Below are positions 58,176-64,000 of a DNA stretch of 64,000 nt, piece after piece. The stretch lies in the NCBI GenBank assembly GCA_035627615.1, contig DASPLL010000056.1:186001-250000 (forward strand), given 5' to 3'. Position 1 is the stretch's first letter; each line of letters opens with the position of its first letter. The DNA comes from BRH-c25 sp035627615 (GTDB lineage Bacteria > Bacillota > Clostridia > Lutisporales > Lutisporaceae). The position numbers were made by a program, and so were the translations under genes. The notes beneath the pieces are model-generated. The model saw only the letters and a program-made list of their open reading frames with translations. It made no database searches and had not been told where the DNA came from.

Positions 58176-59777
58176 CTAATAATATAATTTTCTATACTCT
58201 GACGGGGTAAGTCCCGTTACTTTCTTGAACTGTTTCGTAAAATGCTTGAAATCGCTGTAGCCCACCTCATGGGATATATCCAGGATATTTCTCTTCGAAT
58301 CGGACAGCAGCTGCTTGGCTGATTTGATCCGGACATTAGTCACATATTCCACGAAATTCATACCGGTCTCCTTTTTAAACAGTGTTGAAAGATATGTCGC
58401 ATTAAACCCTATAAGGTTACTTACCTCCTCAAGATTTACAGCAGAGGCATAATGCTCATTGATATACTTCTGAGCCTCCTTTATCGGTCGGCTGCTTTCG
58501 TTTTTGCGGTCCTCAGCAATCTGCCGCAATATTATTCCCACGTACCTGTTAAGTACGTCAAAGACAGCCCGGACACTGGTCTGCATAAGAAGAGCTTCAT
58601 GGAATTCCACTATTAAACTGTTATCGACCGTATTTGCCTTTGCGTTATTCTTCAAACCGAACAAAAGGGTTTCAAGGATATCCTCAATAACAGCAAGGAC
58701 AAATTGGCCTGATATATTCTGAAGCTTTAAAACCTCCGCTTCATTTTCGTCTATCCATTTTTCAATCCCTGCAGCATCAAAGATCTCTATCATACCCAGA
58801 AGCTTCCTCCTTTTTTCAAAGTTAACGGCAGCCTCTACAGATTTTTTCATATGCAGCTCAGGATTATATTGGACAATTTTTCCACTCCCCAGTATAATTC
58901 GATCATCGAGAGCTTCTTTAGCTTCACAGGCCGATTGAACCATACCTGCAAGGCTTGTCTGAGCACTGCCAAGCCCGACTGTGACTGTAAGATCCTTAAA
59001 AATATCCCTGAATAAATGGCACCCTTCAATAATGTTATTTAATACCTTTCTGAATACTTTCTTGTTCTCAGCTGTGTAGTTGGCTATGATGAAGATCCTG
59101 TCCTCAAGCAAAAGCTGCAGGAGCTCCGTGCATACGCCTTTAAGGTTCTGTTCAACAACCTTGGAAGCTTTCAAAAGAAGCATCTTCACTGCCTCATGAT
59201 TATTGGGCTGATACTCAAAATCAGGTTTGATAATAGTTGCCTGATAACAGCCTTCCACAAAGCCTGAGTTGTAATCCTGGTTGATCTGCTTTAAATCCGC
59301 AGCTCTCTGTACAGGATCGCCATAACCAAGGTAAATATTCCGGAGCAGCTCATTCCTCAACCTTTTTATATCGTCCTGGAGGTGCATTTCCTGCCTTGAT
59401 CTTTCAGAATACTTTTCAACCATTTTTGATAATGCCGTATTGATTTCATTTTTGTTGAGAGGCTTCAGCAGATAATCCTTGACGCCGTATTTGATTGCAT
59501 TGTGGGCATAGTCAAAATGCTGATATCCGCTGATAATGATAAAATCTATTTTGGGATTGATTTCTTTTGCATACTTTATAAGCTCAATACCATCATAACC
59601 CGGCATTCTTATATCTGTGATGACGATCTCCGGCTGGTGTTTTCCGATCAGCTCCAGGGCGGCGATCCCATCCTGGGCTGTTGCTGTATGCTCCAGACCC
59701 AAGGCCTCCCAATCAATAAGATTTTTGATTAGCTGAGATACTTTAGGCTCATCATCGGCAATAATGACTTTATACAT
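58176..59777 (-). CDS. YesN-type response regulator with AraC DNA-binding domain
   Basis: A 533-residue regulator: receiver domain (1-120) with VIIADDEPKV, phosphorylation site VITDIRMPGYDG (D54) and KPLNKNE; a long middle region; and an AraC/XylS domain at the C-terminus (about 430-533) with NLEEVSNLIGFNATYLSTLFKKETGMNFVEYVTNVRIKSAKQLL and VGYSDFKHFTKQFKKVTGLTPSEYRKLYY. Partner of the short YesM kinase. Likely activates the sugar locus. GGAGG precedes ATG. Confidence 0.94.
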   Translation of the reverse strand: MYKVIIADDEPKVSQLIKNLIDWEALGLEHTATAQDGIAALELIGKHQPEIVITDIRMPGYDGIELIKYAKEINPKIDFIIISGYQHFDYAHNAIKYGVKDYLLKPLNKNEINTALSKMVEKYSERSRQEMHLQDDIKRLRNELLRNIYLGYGDPVQRAADLKQINQDYNSGFVEGCYQATIIKPDFEYQPNNHEAVKMLLLKASKVVEQNLKGVCTELLQLLLEDRIFIIANYTAENKKVFRKVLNNIIEGCHLFRDIFKDLTVTVGLGSAQTSLAGMVQSACEAKEALDDRIILGSGKIVQYNPELHMKKSVEAAVNFEKRRKLLGMIEIFDAAGIEKWIDENEAEVLKLQNISGQFVLAVIEDILETLLFGLKNNAKANTVDNSLIVEFHEALLMQTSVRAVFDVLNRYVGIILRQIAEDRKNESSRPIKEAQKYINEHYASAVNLEEVSNLIGFNATYLSTLFKKETGMNFVEYVTNVRIKSAKQLLSDSKRNILDISHEVGYSDFKHFTKQFKKVTGLTPSEYRKLYY

Positions 59778-59880
59778 ATGATCCTCCTCTATCTGTGGCT
59801 TCCTGGAATAAAGATTTTAATGCTTACTCTAATATATTATGGACAACATGTTTTTAGAATTGTTAGAGCATTAATAGAAA

Positions 59881-59923
59881 AAAAGCAATTTTTCAGAATT
59901 ACAATTACTGAAAAATTGCTTTT
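59881..59923 (-). terminator. Terminator after lacZ
   Basis: A 16-bp perfect stem AAAAGCAATTTTTCAG / CTGAAAAATTGCTTTT with an 11-base loop, followed by a T-rich tail on the minus strand; separates lacZ from the yesN promoter. Confidence 0.85.
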
Positions 59924-59957
59924 ATGTCTTACTTAAGAGTATGGCCTGTGCAGATAT

Positions 59958-62900
59958 TTACAAATATCCCTTGCTTTCTTTAAAAACAGGCATGATTCTG
60001 AGAGTGAATCCGAATTCCTTTTCATCAAGCCGGTATTCCTTCAGAAGCTCAGGACCACAAGAATTGGAACCTACTCCACTCATTTTATAATCAATATTTA
60101 TAGTGGTTTCCTTTCTCTTTTTAAGCTCAAAGGGATGAGCCGCGACAGTCAGATCTTCGGGGGTGTAATGGGCGACATTGAATGAAAACTCTGAGTCAGA
60201 TGCAAAACGCAGCCCCATTCCCTGAGCATTGGATATGACGACCCATTCCATCCCGCATCTTGAGCCATTTTCCTGAGGCATAAGGTAATTTTCAAACATT
60301 TTATCCACAGTTGTCAGATATTTACCTTTCACAACACTCTGCCTCTTATCTATGTAGTTTTCATGAGGGCCATTCCCAAAGTATTCAACCTCCTCATTTC
60401 CTTCAGGCATTACAAGCTGCAGGCCAAAGCGGGGCAAAAACGGCAGTCCCTCTCTTACTTTTACCCTGGTATCAAGGAGTACTTCTCCTGTGCCCAGAAC
60501 AGTCCATACTGCCTTTGCATGTAATACTGGGCGCTTTATGTACCCTCCAAGAGAAAAATCAACTGATATTTTTATTGTATCTCCGGATACTTCAAGTACC
60601 TTTGCTTCATATACATGCTTCTCTAGTCTGTGATAGCCTTCCTCTATCCATTTCAGCTTAATGTTCCTGTCATTATCCACAGGTGCGCGCCAGATATTAA
60701 ACCTTGGCAGCCCCGCAAGCATATCGACTCCGTACTTTGAAAGCTTTACAAAGCCTCCTTCCTCCATATTGAACACGTGATAGAAGTCAAAGCCTTCTAT
60801 GCAGACCAGACTTTCTGATACTTCCACCTTTACCTTGCCTTTATGAGCTTCCTGCTTCCCTGCCGGTCTGTCAGCAGGAAGCTCAAATTGTTCAAAGGTT
60901 ATTTCATGTCCGCTTGCAGCCCAAGGGGTATCCTTCTTTTGTACGGCCGATACGGTAACAAAGTATCTGCTTCCTGAGCCTTCAGGCAAATGATATGGCA
61001 ATCTGACCACTTCCGAACTATGGGGCATGATCTTAAGGTCAGCGATCTCTCCCTGTTCCACAGCCGATCCATCCTTCTCCACCTTCCACTTAAGAAGGAC
61101 ATGGGATAAGTCCTGGAAATCGTAAAGATTGGTAAGCTTTACAGTGCCTTCCTTCAAGCATTCTGCTTCAATTCTGACCGGTGCTATTACTTTCTTCAGC
61201 TCCAGCAGCCCTGTGTGCGGGGTCCTGTCCGGATAAACCAGCCCGTCCAGGCAGAAATTCCCGTCATTTGGCTCATCCCCGAAATCCCCTCCATAAGCAT
61301 AATACTCTGTTCCTTCAGCTGTTGCCGTCTTAATGCCATGGTCGCACCATTCCCATACACAGCCCCCCATAAGCTTCGGATACCTGTATATTATATCCCA
61401 GTAGTCCTTCAGATCCCCGGGCCCGTTGCCCATAGCATGGCTGTACTCACATAAGAAAAGTGGTTTTGTATTTTCTTCATTTAAGGCATACTTTTCAATA
61501 TATTCAGTTGATGCATACATCCTGCTCTCCATATCCAGGCATCCAACATCCGCACTCCCTCCATAACGCGGATCTGCCCCTTCGTAGTGAACCAATCTTC
61601 CTCTGTCCCTTTTCTTAGTCCAATCAGCCATAACCATGTGATTCACATCATAGCCTGATTCATTGCCCATCGACCATATTAAAACAGAAGCATGGTTCTT
61701 GTCCCTTTCAACCAGCCTTTCAGCCCTGTCCAGAAAAGCTTTTTCCCAGCGGGGGTCTTTCGCGAGCATGTGAAAATCTCCGGCTTCCAGAACTCCATGA
61801 CATTCCAGATCCGCTTCATCAACCAGATAGAACCCATATTCATCGCACATATCCAAAAAACGGGGATCATCGGGATAATGGGAGGTCCTTATGGCGTTTA
61901 TGTTGTGCCTCTTCATCAGCATCAGATCTTCCAGCATGTGATACACGGGTATCGTCTGTCCAAGCTCAGGATGGGACTCATGGCGGTTTACCCCTTTTAG
62001 TTTTACAGCTTTTCCATTGATCATGAAAACGCCTTGCTTTATCTCTGCACTTCTGAATCCGACATTGAAAACAATGACTTCTTCAGCACTGTATATAAAT
62101 AATTTATATATGTAAGGCTGCTCGGCATTCCAGAGCACCGGTCCATTCACTTCAAGCTCAATTACCCCATGACAGTCAACAAGTGCTTCACCCTGTACCA
62201 CTGCTTTTCCCGAAGCATCTCTCAGTTCTGCTCTGATGCTGCAGCTGCCTGTTGTATCCAGTTCACATTTCAGAGATGCCTTTTTGAAGTCCGATGATAA
62301 TGTCTGCCTATTAAATACATCCCGTATATGCGATTTATCTCTTGCCAGCAAATATACGTCTCTGAAAATACCGGAAAAGCGCCACAGGTCCTGATCCTCA
62401 AGGTAGCTTCCGTCACACCATTTCAGCACCATGACTGCCATTCTGTTCTTTCCGCTGTATACAAATTGCGAAATATCAAACTCAGCAGGCATCCTGCTTC
62501 CCTGGCTGTACCCTGCGAAGGCGCCGTTGATCCACAAATAGAAGCAGGAATTCACACCCTCAAAAATGATATACTTCTCTTTTTCATCCCAGCTGTCCGT
62601 CACAACAAAATCCCTTATATAAAGCCCGGCAGGGTTATCATTCGGCACAAAGGGCGGATCGCAGGGAAATGGATAGTTGACATTTGTATAGTGATTCTTA
62701 TCATAGCCCTTTACCTGCCAGCAGGAAGGGACTATTAAGTCATCCCAGCTGCCGGTATCTGCATCTATACCATAAAAGCCGTCCTCGACAAGCTTTATAC
62801 TCTCATAGTATTTGAATTTCCAGCTTCCGTTCAGCAGCTGACAGAAGGGTGATGCTTCACGCCTTTTGAATAAAGCCGCTTCTTCATCCTTATACGGTAT

Positions 62901-62975
62901 GTAGTAAGCTCTTGGCTTTTCCCTGTTTATTTGCAGCACATTCGGATCTTCCCAATATTTTTTTATATTTATCAT
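59958..62975 (-). CDS. lacZ: Beta-galactosidase, GH2 family (LacZ type)
   Basis: A 1005-residue five-domain GH2 enzyme. Catalytic acid/base E439 in WSMGNESGYD and nucleophile E510 in LCEYSHAMGNGPG, with the upstream GVNRHESHPELG and NINAIRTSHYPDDPRFLDMCDEYG signatures; C-terminal Bgal_small_N domain present. Hydrolyses terminal beta-galactosides such as lactose. No signal peptide, so substrate must be imported; the RbsABC-like system downstream is a candidate. ATG 62975 is chosen (GAGGTGG upstream). It ends with its own terminator, so the regulator genes are separate. Confidence 0.95.
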   Translation of the reverse strand: MINIKKYWEDPNVLQINREKPRAYYIPYKDEEAALFKRREASPFCQLLNGSWKFKYYESIKLVEDGFYGIDADTGSWDDLIVPSCWQVKGYDKNHYTNVNYPFPCDPPFVPNDNPAGLYIRDFVVTDSWDEKEKYIIFEGVNSCFYLWINGAFAGYSQGSRMPAEFDISQFVYSGKNRMAVMVLKWCDGSYLEDQDLWRFSGIFRDVYLLARDKSHIRDVFNRQTLSSDFKKASLKCELDTTGSCSIRAELRDASGKAVVQGEALVDCHGVIELEVNGPVLWNAEQPYIYKLFIYSAEEVIVFNVGFRSAEIKQGVFMINGKAVKLKGVNRHESHPELGQTIPVYHMLEDLMLMKRHNINAIRTSHYPDDPRFLDMCDEYGFYLVDEADLECHGVLEAGDFHMLAKDPRWEKAFLDRAERLVERDKNHASVLIWSMGNESGYDVNHMVMADWTKKRDRGRLVHYEGADPRYGGSADVGCLDMESRMYASTEYIEKYALNEENTKPLFLCEYSHAMGNGPGDLKDYWDIIYRYPKLMGGCVWEWCDHGIKTATAEGTEYYAYGGDFGDEPNDGNFCLDGLVYPDRTPHTGLLELKKVIAPVRIEAECLKEGTVKLTNLYDFQDLSHVLLKWKVEKDGSAVEQGEIADLKIMPHSSEVVRLPYHLPEGSGSRYFVTVSAVQKKDTPWAASGHEITFEQFELPADRPAGKQEAHKGKVKVEVSESLVCIEGFDFYHVFNMEEGGFVKLSKYGVDMLAGLPRFNIWRAPVDNDRNIKLKWIEEGYHRLEKHVYEAKVLEVSGDTIKISVDFSLGGYIKRPVLHAKAVWTVLGTGEVLLDTRVKVREGLPFLPRFGLQLVMPEGNEEVEYFGNGPHENYIDKRQSVVKGKYLTTVDKMFENYLMPQENGSRCGMEWVVISNAQGMGLRFASDSEFSFNVAHYTPEDLTVAAHPFELKKRKETTINIDYKMSGVGSNSCGPELLKEYRLDEKEFGFTLRIMPVFKESKGYL

Positions 62976-63207
62976 TTCTCCCACCTCATATTACCGGTAA
63001 TTACTATAAGATATCGTTTCATTGAATCATGGAAAATATATATTGCATGCAGCTTCCATAATCTCCTTTCATTTTATAATAATTTTTAACAATTTGCACA
63101 TGATTTGTTCTGCTTCGTCTTCTTATCAACCTGAATATAAAGGTATAAGCTTCTGTAAAATGCTAAAAATACAAAACAAATGCGAGGTTTTCGAGAGAAA
63201 GGATGGT

Positions 63208-64000
63208 ATGCAGATGGATATATTCTCACGGCATGAATTAATAAAGTCCAGAGACGGTTACACCCTGGTCCTGTATGTCGATAAGCAGACAAGCGAGTTT
63301 GCGGAAGACTTCTTCAGCACCCTTGACAGTAAAAGAAAAGAGATTCAAAAAGACACGCTGAATCATATCAGAAGCTTTATAAATGAAAACTATCCGGGTG
63401 TAAAAATCAATGCCATCAATATCATGCTCGGATCTCTGCTTGTTGCATCTCTTGCGTACGGCTCGGTCAATGCCCATACATCACCAATTGTCCCTGCAAA
63501 GAAGATACAGCTGAGAACCAGTGCAACCTATACCGTCAAATCCGGTGATTCCTTATATAAAATCGCCAATAAAACAGGAACCACAGTGGATCAGCTGAAA
63601 AAGCTCAACAGCTTGACAGGCGATATGATATATCCCGGACAAAAGCTCAGAATCAAAGGGAAGGGTTATGCAACTGCACCCAAGCCGCCGACAGCAGCGG
63701 CAAATAAGCTTATGCTTGTCAACAAAACTCACAGCCTGCCCACAGGTTATGTCCCTAAGAGTCTGGTAGCCCCCAGGGTGCCCTCTGCAAATAAGGCAAA
63801 AACAATGATGACTCCTGAGTCTGCCAAAGCCCTTGAAGCCCTTTTTGCCAAAGCTAAGCGGGACAATATAAAGTTGACAGCTATCTCAGGTTATCGTTCC
63901 TATCAACGTCAAAGTGCAATTTTTACATCCAATACAAAAAAATATGGCTCCGCAGCCGCAGCCAACCAGTTCAGTGCAAGGCCAGGTCAAAGCGAGCACC
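63208..64000 (+). CDS. LysM-containing D-alanyl-D-alanine carboxypeptidase (VanY/M15), partial
   Basis: Frame open from ATG 63208 to the right edge (264 codons seen, no stop). Cytoplasmic-looking N-terminal segment of about 68 residues, one TM helix (INAIN then IMLGSLLVASLAYGSV), LysM (about 107-150: YTVKSGDSLYKIANKTGTTVDQLKKL...) and the beginning of a VanY domain with SGYRSYQRQ and RPGQSEH, whose His and the upstream Arg-Ser pattern belong to the zinc site of M15 peptidases. It trims the terminal D-Ala from peptidoglycan stem peptides. AAAGGATG precedes ATG. The 68-residue pre-TM segment is an unusual addition. Confidence 0.85.
   Translation, partial: MQMDIFSRHELIKSRDGYTLVLYVDKQTSEFAEDFFSTLDSKRKEIQKDTLNHIRSFINENYPGVKINAINIMLGSLLVASLAYGSVNAHTSPIVPAKKIQLRTSATYTVKSGDSLYKIANKTGTTVDQLKKLNSLTGDMIYPGQKLRIKGKGYATAPKPPTAAANKLMLVNKTHSLPTGYVPKSLVAPRVPSANKAKTMMTPESAKALEALFAKAKRDNIKLTAISGYRSYQRQSAIFTSNTKKYGSAAAANQFSARPGQSEH

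Noticed and set aside
1..64000. tRNA, rRNA, prophage or integrative element
   Set aside because: No cloverleaf-like sequences, integrase, phage structural or conjugation genes were noticed on either strand.

Overview
The window reads as chromosome of an endospore-forming, strictly anaerobic Firmicute of the class Clostridia. Evidence: a spore cortex-lytic SleL-type enzyme, a complete GerA-type germinant receptor operon, Gram-positive signals (T-box, TPP riboswitch, CIRCE, AbrB-like regulator, SLH surface protein, many lipoproteins), an oxygen-detoxifying flavodiiron protein, strong AGGAGG-type ribosome binding sites and sigma-A promoters. Base composition is moderate and even; no prophage, integrative element, tRNA, rRNA or CRISPR array was seen. 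The window cuts a gene at each end.

Layout. 1-2.5 kb: cell-wall enzymes (partial M14 peptidase, SleL) and a 278-bp palindromic element. 2.6-8.4 kb: AbrB-like regulator, a PplA-like flavin lipoprotein with its ApbE/FmnA flavin transferase, an unknown protein, an NhaD/ArsB-type transporter and an unknown lipoprotein. 8.6-12.4 kb: SLH surface protein, flavodiiron protein, YbjQ family. 12.5-16.7 kb: a TPP-riboswitch-controlled thiamin salvage operon thiW-thiD-cytX-thiM-thiE. 16.8-19.8 kb: ftsE-ftsX and a coiled-coil partner separated by unusual hairpins. 19.9-24.1 kb: MerR/TipAS regulator and a TetR-ABC exporter operon with visible operators. 24.2-27.9 kb: PAS-GGDEF-HD-GYP protein, ArsA/Get3-like ATPase and MarR. 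28.1-33.1 kb: GHL10-amidase fusion and a chemoreceptor fused to a PhnD-like binding domain. 33.3-35.4 kb: decayed RAYT transposase, then a tyrosine T-box, a poly-tyrosine leader peptide and a tyrosine phenol-lyase-like enzyme. 35.5-39.2 kb: gerA/B/C. 39.3-45.2 kb: lipoprotein, a second palindromic element and a LytS/LytTR-CstA (Bts-like) pyruvate/peptide uptake module. 45.2-51.8 kb: TPM protein, LemA, DUF3785-like, MEDS histidine kinase, HtpG under CIRCE control, phosphoesterase. 51.9-63.0 kb: a sugar locus on the minus strand (lacZ, YesN, YesM, a degenerate ABC ATPase, then RbsA/RbsC/RbsB-like transporter). 63.2 kb to the end: partial LysM D,D-carboxypeptidase.

The most unusual item is the tyrosine lyase locus at 33.4-35.4 kb. 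Its leader carries a T-box with a TAC (Tyr) specifier and, after the T-box terminator, a 21-codon ORF with six consecutive tyrosine codons that overlaps the enzyme's ribosome binding site. This looks like two stacked tyrosine sensors acting on one gene. Other notable items are the two terminator-associated palindromic elements, covarying hairpins that bracket ftsEX, a pseudo-ABC protein embedded in a YesMN operon, and a chemoreceptor with an apparently cytoplasmic substrate-binding domain.
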